Below, piece after piece: positions 42,788 to 51,695 of a DNA stretch of 64,000 nucleotides. Location of the stretch: the NCBI GenBank assembly GCA_045540015.1, contig JAZQGP010000052.1, positions 1-64,000 on the forward strand, in the 5' to 3' direction. Every line of letters begins with the position of its first letter. Within the stretch, counting starts at the first letter, position 1. Under the pieces are notes generated by a model, which was not told the DNA's origin, did no database searches, and saw nothing but the letters and a program-made list of their open reading frames with translations. The position numbers and the translations under genes are program-made. This stretch comes from UMGS1387 sp045540015 (lineage in GTDB: Bacteria; Bacillota; Clostridia; Oscillospirales; CAG-382).

Positions 42788-43621
42788 ATGCTTAATATTA
42801 ATACCGAACAGTTGGAAAGAGCTTGCTCGGATTTGCATCTTCTTACAGGTATGAAATTTGTTCTTTGGGATAGTGAAAAGAGAACTCAGTTCACTTATCC
42901 GAACAACTTTGCATCATTTTGCGGATATATAAGAACATGCAGCGCATTATGTGAAAAATGCTACGAAAGTGATGCATACGGTTTCAGGGAAGTAGACAGG
43001 ACAAAGAAAATTTGCGTATATAAATGTCACATGGGACTCACCGAGGCGATAGCGCCTATAATACAAAACAATATTATAATCGGTTATCTTATGCTTGGTC
43101 AGGTTACGGAAAAAGAAAGCATAGATTATATACATGCCGCCATACAAAAAGCATCTAACGAATACGGACTTGATGCAAAAATACTCGAAACATATCTCTC
43201 AACAATGAAGCATACAAACAGCGAAAAGCTTGATGCATGTTCCAACATTATGAACATGGTTTCATCATATCTTTGGCAAAACAGTATACTCAGTGTCAGA
43301 AAAGAAACTGTGTTTTATCAGATAAACGAATACATACTTGCAAACCTGGAAAAAAACCTTACTGTTGCAGATATATGTAAATATGCCTGTCTTTCAAAAA
43401 CTTCGCTATACAATCTGTCAATGGAAAACTACCACATGGGTATTTCCGAATATATAAAAAAGCTTCGTGTAGAAAAAGCTATGAAATTGCTACGCGAAAC
43501 TGACATGAGTGTATCGGAAATTGCAGAAAACGTCGGTATAAAGGATTCCAACTACTTCATAAAAGTATTTCGAGGTATAGCAGGAAAAACACCGTTAAAG
43601 TACAGAAAAAGCAGCCCGTAA
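42788..43621 (+). CDS. AraC-family regulator with PocR sensory domain (copy 2)
   Basis: A 277-residue regulator of the same length and build as copy 1. The PocR part shows TGMKFVLWDSEKR, the cysteines in FCGYIRTCSALCEKCYESDA and YKCHMGLTEAIAPI; the AraC part has ACLSKTSLYNLSME and VSEIAENVGIKDSNYFIKVFRGIAGKTPLKY. It faces the cupin-GHL6 unit across 184 bases and likely activates it. I chose the ATG at 42788 because AGGAG lies nine bases before it. The ligand is unknown; four or more spaced cysteines in the sensor may hold a metal or act as redox switch. Confidence 0.9.
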   Translation: MLNINTEQLERACSDLHLLTGMKFVLWDSEKRTQFTYPNNFASFCGYIRTCSALCEKCYESDAYGFREVDRTKKICVYKCHMGLTEAIAPIIQNNIIIGYLMLGQVTEKESIDYIHAAIQKASNEYGLDAKILETYLSTMKHTNSEKLDACSNIMNMVSSYLWQNSILSVRKETVFYQINEYILANLEKNLTVADICKYACLSKTSLYNLSMENYHMGISEYIKKLRVEKAMKLLRETDMSVSEIAENVGIKDSNYFIKVFRGIAGKTPLKYRKSSP

Positions 43622-43755
43622 GGACTGCTTGATTTTATGCTTTTGGCTTGTACTCAATAATAAGGCTTTTTAGAAAGTGTTCGATGCTGCTTATCAGATT
43701 CAAGAAATACTCGTCCTTACCATATGATACTTTTGTCACATGAAAGCTTTCTTGG

Positions 43756-44682
43756 TTAGTTTGGAAGTACAAAGTTAAAAGCATCGTGCACTATTTCAAA
43801 TTCAATCTTACCGGCATCTGAAATTTCGCCGTCAATACAAAGTCTTACCATATCATCAAGAGGTGTAACGGTTACTTTCTTACACTTCTTAGACAAAATG
43901 ATTTTTTCTATTTTCGGAATTGATAAATAGTTGCCTTTCATGTAACGCGGTAAAAGTGAAATAAACTTTAGCCTGGAAATATCTTTAATAATGTTGATAT
44001 TAATCAGGCCGTCATTAACAGATGCCAAAGGATTACTCTTTACTCCTCCTCCGCAATAGCATCCGTTTGCAATTGATGTTAAAAGAAGGTTTCCTTCATG
44101 TTCAAGTTTGCCGTCAAGTTCAATTCTGAGATTTGTAGATTTCTTTTTTATAAGAGTAAGAAGAATAGATATGTAATACGCAAAAGAACCTGAGGCAAAA
44201 GTTTTGTTCTTGATGTATTCAGTAATATCAACAACATTACAGTCAAATCCTATGTTAAACATATTTGCGCAGTATCCCCTCTTTGTTCTGTTCTCAATTG
44301 TTGTGATATACTTAATCGCGTCGCACTTAACGCAATTTCCTGTAATTTGCTTTTCAATATTGTTATATGAGCAGTTTTCAAAATTTCTGCAAAAATCATT
44401 GCCGGTTCCGATTGGAATAACTCCTATTTCAGCATTCTCAAAATCGATTGCGCCGTTCAGTACCTCGCTCACTGTGCCGTCTCCACCGCAAGCAATAAAG
44501 CGTGCATCGCCTTCACTCTGACAATAGCTTCTCACAAAGTCTTCTGCATCACCGACAGACTTTGTGATATAAATCTGCACCTCTGAACCTATATTATCCG
44601 CAACTTTTTTTATGTTGTTTGTAAGGCTAACTGTATTCTTCCTTTTTCCGGCTTTCGGGTTAACTATAAATACTGTTTTCAT
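43756..44682 (-). CDS. Diacylglycerol/lipid kinase family protein (YegS/DgkB type)
   Basis: A 308-residue soluble lipid kinase. FIVNPKAGKRKN opens it, the nucleotide loop CGGDGTVSEVLNGA is near residue 67-80, GVIPIGTGNDFCRNF near 89-103, and the C-terminal sandwich domain ends the protein. Members phosphorylate diacylglycerol in phospholipid turnover. ATG with AAGGAG upstream and its own promoter. No functional tie to the neighbouring sugar genes. Confidence 0.9.
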   Translation of the reverse strand: MKTVFIVNPKAGKRKNTVSLTNNIKKVADNIGSEVQIYITKSVGDAEDFVRSYCQSEGDARFIACGGDGTVSEVLNGAIDFENAEIGVIPIGTGNDFCRNFENCSYNNIEKQITGNCVKCDAIKYITTIENRTKRGYCANMFNIGFDCNVVDITEYIKNKTFASGSFAYYISILLTLIKKKSTNLRIELDGKLEHEGNLLLTSIANGCYCGGGVKSNPLASVNDGLININIIKDISRLKFISLLPRYMKGNYLSIPKIEKIILSKKCKKVTVTPLDDMVRLCIDGEISDAGKIEFEIVHDAFNFVLPN

Positions 44683-44712
44683 AGCTACTCCTTATATTAT
44701 TTTATTTACACC

Positions 44713-44741
44713 ATTTTATCATAGATGTTGCATTCAGTCAA
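44713..44741 (-). promoter_or_regulatory. Promoter of the lipid kinase gene
   Basis: On the minus strand TTGACT (44741-44736), a 17-base spacer and TAAAAT (44718-44713). Confidence 0.65.
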
Positions 44742-44751
44742 CAAAAACAAC

Positions 44752-44779
44752 CCCGATACTGAATTAAAACAGCATCGGG
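44752..44779 (-). terminator. Terminator of sugar operon 2
   Basis: CCCGAT (44752-44757) pairs with ATCGGG (44774-44779), with GGTTGTTTTTG following on the minus strand, 79 bases past the ceramidase-like stop. Confidence 0.7.
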
Positions 44780-44857
44780 ATTATTTGTATTGAATTTTAT
44801 CAAATATTTCCTTTTAAAATTCTAAGACCAAAGCGGCCTTAATGTGCAGGAAATACA

Positions 44858-46363
44858 CTAATCAAACATCTTGTTGATTTCGGTAATCGTGTTTCTTGTG
44901 AGAAGATCTCCACCCTCATGACCTGTATCACCACTTGAGATATACGCACTGTAGTGTCCTGCTTTTTCAGCCTTTTCAGTAGGAAGATAACCGTGAGAAC
45001 CGCAACAAAGCTGTACAATGAACGTCTGGTGAGCCTTACTTCTTGCCTTTATTCTGTTACCGTAGTCAAGGAAAAGCTCATAAGGGTTTGTTGCAAAAGC
45101 AATGTCTCCAAAACGGATTACATGACATTCAATCGGAACAACCTCTTTGAATTGCTGCTCGCGGTATCTTCTGATGTCACCAGCGTAAATATACATGCGT
45201 GCAGTATCAACATAGTCAAACTTTTCCTTGTCCTTGTTCTTCTCTACATATGCTTCAAGCTCTCTGACCGCAGTTTCGTACTGTTTAGGAGTAGCTTTCC
45301 TGAGAGGAACATCTAGATCTATAACCTTGTGTATAAATTCCGCTTCATCCTTAAGGTCGGTTATTTCCTCATAAACAGAAATAATTTCATTGGAAATTCT
45401 CTTTCCTACCCTATTGCAACCGCTGGTATCATACATAGACGGATCGGCTTTGCGGTTAAGAAGGTTTGGACGGCTGACATTCGGGTCATCAATCGGTGTT
45501 TCGGGATTTACCCATCTTACAAGGTCTCTCGGACACTGGTCACCGCCAGCACCGCATAATGCAAGCAGATATATATCTTTTCCGAGTTTTTCACGGATAT
45601 TCGCCTTTGCCCTTCCCCAAAAGTCGGCAGAAATAAAGCTTCTCTGCTCAAGAATTTGCGCAGGACAAGCTATATTTGCAACAACACCGGTAAGCTTTTT
45701 ATTTGAGTCGAATGTATAAAGAAGCTCAATACCGGAGTCATTGCCACCCTCAAGGGCTACAAAATTTGCAGTATTTGTGTCTCCCCACATCTTTGCACTT
45801 CCGTCATCATAGCTTACTCTGCGGCACATTCCTACCGCAGCTCTACCAAACTCATTTGCATAAAGAGCTTCAGATCTGCTTTCCCATGCTCTCTTTGCCG
45901 CAAGTGCAATCTTATCGGTAACAAGTTCAAGCGCATCTTCCGGAGTAATAACAGTATCATCGGGAGTAACCTTTTTCACATAAGCTTTTTCCGGAGGAAG
46001 AAACTCTTCAAGAATTGCAGATGCCGCTGAAATAGTTACTCCACTCTTACTCCTAGAGTTTGAGCGGCCTGCCATAACCAAGGATGTGTGGGAATGAGTT
46101 GCATTAATAATAAGCTTTCGAGGGTTAACGTTTTTTACAAGCTTGGAAAACTTTTCTCGTGCTATTGCAATTTGACCGTCATTCATGTTGACAATATCAA
46201 CAGATGCCATAATCATCTGTTCGCCTTTTGATTCGACTGCCATCGCAGTTACAGATATTTCAGATTCAACATAATCAGAAATTCGTTCAAAAAATTGTCC
46301 TGCAAGACTTGCCCGTTTTTCGGGAACAATACTTTCCTCGGCCCAACCTATAAGTAGACTCAT
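44858..46363 (-). CDS. Neutral/alkaline ceramidase-like metallohydrolase
   Basis: A 501-residue protein similar to the N-terminal domain of neutral ceramidases. Its start LIGWAEESIVPEK matches the family opening, NATHSHTSLVMAG carries the paired metal histidines near residue 95, and the middle has ANIACPAQILE and LLALCGAGGDQCPRDLV. The final part has QLCCGSHGYLPTEKA and SGDTGHEGGDLL. No signal peptide, so a cytoplasmic role differs from true secreted ceramidases; such proteins in sugar operons may hydrolyse amide- or ester-linked sugar derivatives. Last gene of the six-gene operon. The ATG at 46363 has GGAGGAATT upstream. Confidence 0.8.
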   Translation of the reverse strand: MSLLIGWAEESIVPEKRASLAGQFFERISDYVESEISVTAMAVESKGEQMIMASVDIVNMNDGQIAIAREKFSKLVKNVNPRKLIINATHSHTSLVMAGRSNSRSKSGVTISAASAILEEFLPPEKAYVKKVTPDDTVITPEDALELVTDKIALAAKRAWESRSEALYANEFGRAAVGMCRRVSYDDGSAKMWGDTNTANFVALEGGNDSGIELLYTFDSNKKLTGVVANIACPAQILEQRSFISADFWGRAKANIREKLGKDIYLLALCGAGGDQCPRDLVRWVNPETPIDDPNVSRPNLLNRKADPSMYDTSGCNRVGKRISNEIISVYEEITDLKDEAEFIHKVIDLDVPLRKATPKQYETAVRELEAYVEKNKDKEKFDYVDTARMYIYAGDIRRYREQQFKEVVPIECHVIRFGDIAFATNPYELFLDYGNRIKARSKAHQTFIVQLCCGSHGYLPTEKAEKAGHYSAYISSGDTGHEGGDLLTRNTITEINKMFD

Positions 46364-46414
46364 TTTTAATTCCTCCGTCAAATTTTAAGCATTTTTAGTC
46401 GCAATTAACCTGTG

Positions 46415-47761
46415 TCAAATTATTTCTATCCCCAAAATATCACAAAGGTTAGAAATAAGCTCTCTGTTATCGCCGTATGATATAATATAATGCTGACACA
46501 TTACATTCTGTGCAAAATCTTCAACGTCATCAAGGAGTATTTCAAGACCTGGAAGCTGAGGTGCAGGCTGAGTCCATCCCGCTTCTTCCCACTTTCTCGG
46601 TGTAATACCTTCTCCTTTTACCATGTGCATATAATATGAGCCGTTATCATAGGTGAGTCGGCACATAGTGACCTCGCCAGGCTTTACCTTGCTTACATTG
46701 AGAATGCCTTCAGACAGCTCGCCGAATGCAGCAGGCATTACAGTTACACCGCCGTCGGACGCTTCCTCCGGGATATAGTCAGGAACACCGGCAAGCACTC
46801 TGTCGGTAAAGAATTCATAGAACTCAAGATAGAAAGCACACTGACCGGTAAGGTATTTTACCATGAGTTGTGTGATATTTCCGAGAGAGTCATTTTCAGG
46901 AATCGTGCAAAGCCCTTCCTCGTTTGCAAGCAGCATGAAAATGGGTGCCGGAGGAAATCCGAGAAGCTTTTTCATTCCGTCAACGTCTTTAAGAGAAATT
47001 GCATCGTATCCGCGTTCGTCGCATATTTCCTTAACAGCAAGATAGTATCCCGCTGCTTTTTTCATGCTTTCGGGATTCGCCGGTTTGAGAAAATTCCATT
47101 TTGACATATATTTATCAATTACAGCCAGCTTTTGCTCATCTGTGATCTTCTGATAACGCTGTTCAAGCTCAAGCATTTCAAAGGTCTCGATCTCAGGTCC
47201 GATTTCCCTTTTTAGCGAAGGACCGTCAACCTGAGTGCCGTAAAGGTTCATGTCGCGGTATCCCGCCATACCACTTCTTGCATGACGAAGCTTTGCAGCT
47301 GCATTAGCTGCCACTGCGTAGTTATAAACAGTCTTACTCTTAGAAGGAAGACCGATTATATCATACACATACTTAAATGTGTATCCAAGATCCCAGAAAG
47401 TCTTACGGATAGCAGTTGTACCTGCCTGATCTGCAGTGGTTACAAGGCGGTCACCTTCCATCCATCCGCAAAGTCCCCAGAGAACCATGGGCTTATGTCG
47501 AAAGTGTTCAGTAACTTTTACAACCGCATGAGTAGGAATCCAGCCGGCAATGCAAACAACAAGAACATCAAAGTCCTTATTCTTAAGTGCATCAACAGTT
47601 TTTTTTATATCCTTTTCTTCATAGTCATCGGTAACAGGATAAACGCTGATTAGTTCAAGACCTTCTTTTTTCAATGAATCTTCTGCAGTCTTGCATTTAT
47701 TTATTATTATATCGATAGGAGTGTTAACTTCTCCAAAGCCAACAAAAGCAGCTTTTATCAT
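46415..47761 (-). CDS. L-fucose-isomerase-like sugar isomerase (operon 2)
   Basis: A 448-residue protein of the fucose/arabinose isomerase superfamily: an N-terminal half with VLVVCIAGWIPTHAVVKV and VLWGLCGWMEGDRLVTT, and a C-terminal half with ICDERGYDAISLKDV, CTIPENDSLGNITQLMVKYLTG and MCRLTYDNGSYYMHMVKGEG. It starts 4 bases after the kinase stop. With the FGGY kinase it forms an aldose-to-ketose-phosphate module parallel to that at 4528-7442 but only distantly similar in sequence. ATG with AAGAAAGG upstream. Substrate unknown. Confidence 0.78.
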   Translation of the reverse strand: MIKAAFVGFGEVNTPIDIIINKCKTAEDSLKKEGLELISVYPVTDDYEEKDIKKTVDALKNKDFDVLVVCIAGWIPTHAVVKVTEHFRHKPMVLWGLCGWMEGDRLVTTADQAGTTAIRKTFWDLGYTFKYVYDIIGLPSKSKTVYNYAVAANAAAKLRHARSGMAGYRDMNLYGTQVDGPSLKREIGPEIETFEMLELEQRYQKITDEQKLAVIDKYMSKWNFLKPANPESMKKAAGYYLAVKEICDERGYDAISLKDVDGMKKLLGFPPAPIFMLLANEEGLCTIPENDSLGNITQLMVKYLTGQCAFYLEFYEFFTDRVLAGVPDYIPEEASDGGVTVMPAAFGELSEGILNVSKVKPGEVTMCRLTYDNGSYYMHMVKGEGITPRKWEEAGWTQPAPQLPGLEILLDDVEDFAQNVMCQHYIISYGDNRELISNLCDILGIEII

Positions 47762-47765
47762 ATTA

Positions 47766-49172
47766 TCATTCCTTTCTTAAGTTAAGAACATTATCGTACT
47801 TTTGGAAATTTTCATAAACAGCGCTGTAATCTGCACCGGTAGGCACATATTCTTTATCCGTTCGTATGGTGCTGCATGCATCATTCACGGACGCAAATAC
47901 GCCTGCACCTACACCTGCAAGAATTGCAGAGCCAAGACAAGCAGTTTCTTTGTTCTTTAAAGTAACAAGCTTTTTACCGGTAATATCGGCCTTCATTGTG
48001 CACCAAAGCGGACTTTTAGCACCGCCGCCCATTATGCGTATTTCCTCTACGGGCACGCCGAGATAATCAAGATTACTTTTCAGAACACAAGCCACAGACT
48101 CCATAATGCTACGGACGAAATGTCCAGCATTATGCTCAGTTGTAAGACCTGTAAAGCTACCTCTTGCCTCAGGGTTGTATTTTGGCATTGTCGAACCGCA
48201 AAGATACGGCAGAAATGTAACTCCGTCACTTCCGATTGGAATATCTTGTGCAATTTTGTCAAGCTCGGCAAACGTCTTGTCATTTAAAAATGCATCTTTA
48301 AACCACTTAAGTGCCATACCTGCCGTCGGACTCCAGGAAAGCAGACAGTAGCTTCCGTCAAAGCTATAATGACAAGGAACGATACTGTCCTCTCTGAACT
48401 CGGGAATAGTATCGGTTGGAACATAAATTGCCATAGTAGTTCCTGTCATTTCGCTGATAATTCCCTTTTTGACTACACCTGCTCCGATAGCACCTGCAAC
48501 CTGGTCCATTGCCGAAGTTACAACCTTGATTCCGTTGTAATCACCGACAAATTCTCCACTATTCATAATCGTTGGGAGATAATTGCTGTCAACTCCAAGA
48601 AAATCAAGCATTTCGCTCCACCAGGAGCCGCAATGTATGTCAAAATAAATAGTTGACGACTGAAGAGTTTTCTCGGTGACGAACCTCCCTGTCATTTTAT
48701 AGAGAACGTAATCCTCAAGAAGGAAGATTTTTTTCGTCTTAGCCCAGACTTCAGGCTCGTTGCGCTTTATCCACAAAAGCTTACAGGCCGGCCATGTTGC
48801 AGTAACTTCCGGCTGGCCTGTAATTTCATACACTTTTTTCCTGCCAAAGTGTTCCTCGATAATTTTTGCTTCTTCGGTAGCACGGTTATCAAGCCATACG
48901 ATAGCATCGCGCACAGGATTTCCGTTTTCATCCGTAAGAATTAGCGTTTCACACTGTGTATCAACCGCAAGACAATCAACTGAAAAATTTTTACTGACAG
49001 CACTGATGGCGTTTTTCAAAAACATCCAATACTTTTCAGGCTCGAGTTCAACTATATCGCCATGCGTATTAAGTGTATATTCTTGTGTCTCGGATGCAAT
49101 TTCACAAAGATTTTCATCGAACAGAACAGCCTTTACAGAGGTTGTTCCGTAGTCAATTCCAAGACAATTCAT
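47766..49172 (-). CDS. FGGY-family carbohydrate kinase, xylulokinase-like (operon 2)
   Basis: A 468-residue sugar kinase. LGIDYGTTSVKAVLFDEN is at residues 4-21, the catalytic Asp in SAMDQVAGAIGAG near 225, EMTGTTMAIYVP near 245, LPYLCGSTMPKYNP near 320 and MGGGAKSPLWCTMKADITG near 380. The length and SPTAGMALKWFKDAF segment resemble xylulokinases. It follows the YjbQ gene by 15 bases. It should phosphorylate the ketose made by the next gene's isomerase. Confidence 0.87.
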   Translation of the reverse strand: MNCLGIDYGTTSVKAVLFDENLCEIASETQEYTLNTHGDIVELEPEKYWMFLKNAISAVSKNFSVDCLAVDTQCETLILTDENGNPVRDAIVWLDNRATEEAKIIEEHFGRKKVYEITGQPEVTATWPACKLLWIKRNEPEVWAKTKKIFLLEDYVLYKMTGRFVTEKTLQSSTIYFDIHCGSWWSEMLDFLGVDSNYLPTIMNSGEFVGDYNGIKVVTSAMDQVAGAIGAGVVKKGIISEMTGTTMAIYVPTDTIPEFREDSIVPCHYSFDGSYCLLSWSPTAGMALKWFKDAFLNDKTFAELDKIAQDIPIGSDGVTFLPYLCGSTMPKYNPEARGSFTGLTTEHNAGHFVRSIMESVACVLKSNLDYLGVPVEEIRIMGGGAKSPLWCTMKADITGKKLVTLKNKETACLGSAILAGVGAGVFASVNDACSTIRTDKEYVPTGADYSAVYENFQKYDNVLNLRKE

Positions 49173-49187
49173 GATAAAATTACCTGA

Positions 49188-49808
49188 TTATCTCTTCTGC
49201 TGAAGATCGTAATGTACGTCGTATTCCTTTTCTTCGTCGAGGAACTTGTGCTTAGTATCAATAACCTCTCCGTTGTTCCACTTTCTGTCACCAACATCCT
49301 CGGTTGTACCCATTACTGTTATGTTTACCTGTCTGCGACGTGCAAGAACATGGTCCCAGTCAATAAAATACACATGAGCAAACTTACCGCCGTCAAGAAT
49401 ACCGTCTTTAATTGTCATAGTTTCACTTCTGCCAAAGAAACAGCTTCTGAGATGTCCGTCGGTGTTCATGCTGGAGTAATCACCGGGCTCATTAACATAT
49501 CTGCCGTATTTTGCATGGATAGGTCCGGGATGACGGTACTGATGCTCCTCTGCAAAATCGGGGATCATCTTTCTCATGATATCGAGAAGGTCGTGCTGGA
49601 GATACTCAAGGTCAAACGAGTCAATGTCGTGCGAGCATTCCTGAACCATAACAGAGCATGTAGTATGGTGAGATACGATGCTTACAGTACCGTTCTTAAC
49701 ACCTGATGCCTCTACGATTTCGTTAATTTCCTTTGAGATGTCGTGGAATGTGGGTATCCAACCTCTTGACTGAAGCTCCAATTCCTTTTGAAAAACTTTA
49801 AATTCCAT
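49188..49808 (-). CDS. YjbQ/UPF0047 family protein
   Basis: A 206-residue member of the YjbQ family, about 65 residues longer than E. coli YjbQ. Motifs are VSHHTTCSVMVQE near residue 46, DSFDLEYLQHDLLDIMRKMIP, HPGPIHAKYGRYVNEPGDY, NTDGHLRSCFFGRSETMTIKDG and FIDWDHVLARRRQVNITVMG. Family members show weak thiamine-phosphate synthase activity; the true role is unsettled. Many related genes lie in carbohydrate operons, as here. The ATG at 49808 has AGGAGGAAA upstream. The extra length is an insertion around residues 85-115 carrying the HxYRHPGP segment. Confidence 0.85.
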   Translation of the reverse strand: MEFKVFQKELELQSRGWIPTFHDISKEINEIVEASGVKNGTVSIVSHHTTCSVMVQECSHDIDSFDLEYLQHDLLDIMRKMIPDFAEEHQYRHPGPIHAKYGRYVNEPGDYSSMNTDGHLRSCFFGRSETMTIKDGILDGGKFAHVYFIDWDHVLARRRQVNITVMGTTEDVGDRKWNNGEVIDTKHKFLDEEKEYDVHYDLQQKR

Positions 49809-49851
49809 TTTTGTTTCCTCCTGTGTGTTTGTTATTTTATTTTTTAATTTT

Positions 49852-50448
49852 TTATTTTTTATTGAGTCTTTCTCCGACCGCACCGCCGGGATGTACAACT
49901 GCAAACTGTTCATTTTGAAAATCTGTTTCTTCAATAAGCGCAGTCTGCAATACATGGAAAATAACCGCAAGTGAAGTTGAAGAAGTTGTTCCCTGACAAT
50001 TGTATTTATCAGTTTCGCGGTTAACATATTGTTTTATAACAACATCTGCATCAAGTGCAAGAGGTGAATCAAGGTTTTCCGTAATCGTTATAACAGATAC
50101 CCCCTTCTTTTTGCATATATCAAGTATAGGTAACAATTCTTTTGTTTTACCTCCGCGTGAAGCAAGAACCATTACATCGCCTTTCTGAAGAAAGCCTGTT
50201 GCTCCGTGAACTGCTTCGGCCGGGGATATAAATCTTGCAGGACGTTCTATACAGCACATAAGATGTGCAAAATGCTGACAGATAATTCCGCTGTGACCAC
50301 AGCCCGATGTACCGATTCTCGGTGCATTAATTAGTAGTTGAACAGCTTTGGAATAAACTTCTTCATCAAAGTATTCCTCCATTTTGCTTATACATTCGCT
50401 TTCGGTTAAGTACACATTTTTTGCTTGTATCAATGTTTCTCTTTTCAT
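49852..50448 (-). CDS. SIS-domain phosphosugar protein
   Basis: A 198-residue single SIS domain. GTSGCGHSGIICQHFAHLM near residue 46, MVLASRGGKTKELLPILDICKKKGVSVITIT near 93, and the C-terminal VHPGGAVGERLNKK are typical of KdsD/HxlB/GmhA-like sugar phosphate isomerases. It sits between the TIM-like isomerase and YjbQ genes and probably acts on the phosphorylated sugar of this pathway, either as an isomerase or as a sugar phosphate sensor. ATG with GGGGTG upstream. Confidence 0.85.
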   Translation of the reverse strand: MKRETLIQAKNVYLTESECISKMEEYFDEEVYSKAVQLLINAPRIGTSGCGHSGIICQHFAHLMCCIERPARFISPAEAVHGATGFLQKGDVMVLASRGGKTKELLPILDICKKKGVSVITITENLDSPLALDADVVIKQYVNRETDKYNCQGTTSSTSLAVIFHVLQTALIEETDFQNEQFAVVHPGGAVGERLNKK

Positions 50449-50460
50449 ATCAACACCCCA

Positions 50461-51159
50461 TTAATGAAGTTCATTCCATGCTTTTCTTAGATTGTAGAGC
50501 ATTTCCTCAACCATAGCATACGGATCCTCAGCTTTTATAATACCGCTTGTGGAGCCTGTTGCCTGAGCGCCAAGCTTTATTGTGTTGTAGACATCCTGCC
50601 CGTTTGAAATTCCGGCACCTTGAAGAACCATTATATCAGAGTTAATTTCGTTGACGATTCTGATGGTTTCGGTAACATAATTGCTGTCACTTGTCTTTCC
50701 TGTACCGATAAGCTCGGTGGGTTCTGCGACGATAAGATTAGGAGACATTTTTGCAATCGACTTGATGTCTTCAATTGTATCAGCACATACGATTGTACCC
50801 AGTCCGACTTCATCAGCACGCATAATTGTTTTTTTGATTTCCTCCATGGTAAGAGGCTTTTCAGCATGGTTTAGCATAACTCCAACAGCACCGGCAGCCT
50901 TCACAGCTTCAGGAAGCACACTTCCAAGACCTCTGCCTACGGGCAGATAATCCATATGCTGAGCAAAAACGAGAATTCTTTCTGTATTATCTGCAAGAAG
51001 CTTGATATCGGTATACTGCGGAGTAACAATGACATCAAGGTCATACTTCATTGCGGTTTTGTCAATAACTTTTGCAAGTGCAAGCATTTTCTCACCATAA
51101 AGATATGCCTTAGGACCTATTTCAAAAAAAGGCGGTTTGATTTTAAATCCGTTGTACAA
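50461..51159 (-). CDS. Triose-phosphate-isomerase-like protein (archaeal-type)
   Basis: A 232-residue TIM barrel of the short archaeal triose-phosphate isomerase type. Catalytic residues can be placed: Lys near residue 6 in YNGFKIK, His98 in MLNHAEKPLT, Glu146 in VAEPTELIG, with the phosphate loop ATGSTSGI. I chose the TTG at 51159, which has AGGGTG six bases before it; 21 upstream codons contain a broken transporter end and look non-coding. In this operon the enzyme may isomerise a tetrulose or other short ketose phosphate, as EryH/LerI proteins do, instead of serving glycolysis. Confidence 0.8.
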   Translation of the reverse strand: MYNGFKIKPPFFEIGPKAYLYGEKMLALAKVIDKTAMKYDLDVIVTPQYTDIKLLADNTERILVFAQHMDYLPVGRGLGSVLPEAVKAAGAVGVMLNHAEKPLTMEEIKKTIMRADEVGLGTIVCADTIEDIKSIAKMSPNLIVAEPTELIGTGKTSDSNYVTETIRIVNEINSDIMVLQGAGISNGQDVYNTIKLGAQATGSTSGIIKAEDPYAMVEEMLYNLRKAWNELH

Positions 51160-51172
51160 TAATAACACCCTT

Positions 51173-51463
51173 TCATATGACTTTGTTGTCTTTAAATTTG
51201 CCGTGTTTGAACCGCACTGCAAATATAACGGTTCTTACAGCCCAGTCTGAAACCATGACAACCCATGTTCCGAGAATTCCAAGGTCAAGAGCATGTACAA
51301 ATATGTACGCCGCACCAATTCGGAAAAGGAACATTGAGAGTATTGATACCATCATTACAAATCTTGTATCACCTGCGTCGCGAAGTGCTGACGAAACAGC
51401 AAAACTCAACGGGTAAAACAAACAAGAACCAATTGTATACAAAACTAAAATGCTTAGTGCCAA
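51173..51463 (-). pseudogene. 3' fragment of a MATE-family efflux transporter gene
   Basis: 96 codons encode the last three membrane helices of a MATE transporter (SFAVSSALRDAGDTRFVMMV; AAYIFVHALDLGILGTWVVM). A TGA stop lies in the same frame just four codons before the fragment, and nothing resembling the other nine helices is upstream, where a promoter is found instead. It is a remnant transcribed ahead of the sugar operon; the 13-base gap to the TIM-like gene suggests the operon joined here by deletion. Confidence 0.8.
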
Positions 51464-51666
51464 GCCTTCGCTTCAACAGACAAATCCAAAATCGAAAGGA
51501 ACACTATCATCTGTTGATTTGAAAATCGAGAACCATTAAGCAGCGCAAACAAACGCAAAATCTGTCATCTCTTTTCTTACGAGAAAAACGTTCTTGCTGG
51601 ACGGACATATATAATCAAATCAACTATTCTTCGCACAAGCAGTATACTTCTGTTAGTTATACGTTT

Positions 51667-51695
51667 ATTATACAACAGTCTTATTTTCGTGTCAA
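51667..51695 (-). promoter_or_regulatory. Promoter of sugar operon 2
   Basis: On the minus strand TTGACA (51695-51690), a 17-base spacer and TATAAT (51672-51667), both perfect. It drives the MATE remnant and then the six-gene sugar operon, leaving a leader of about 500 bases. Confidence 0.85.
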
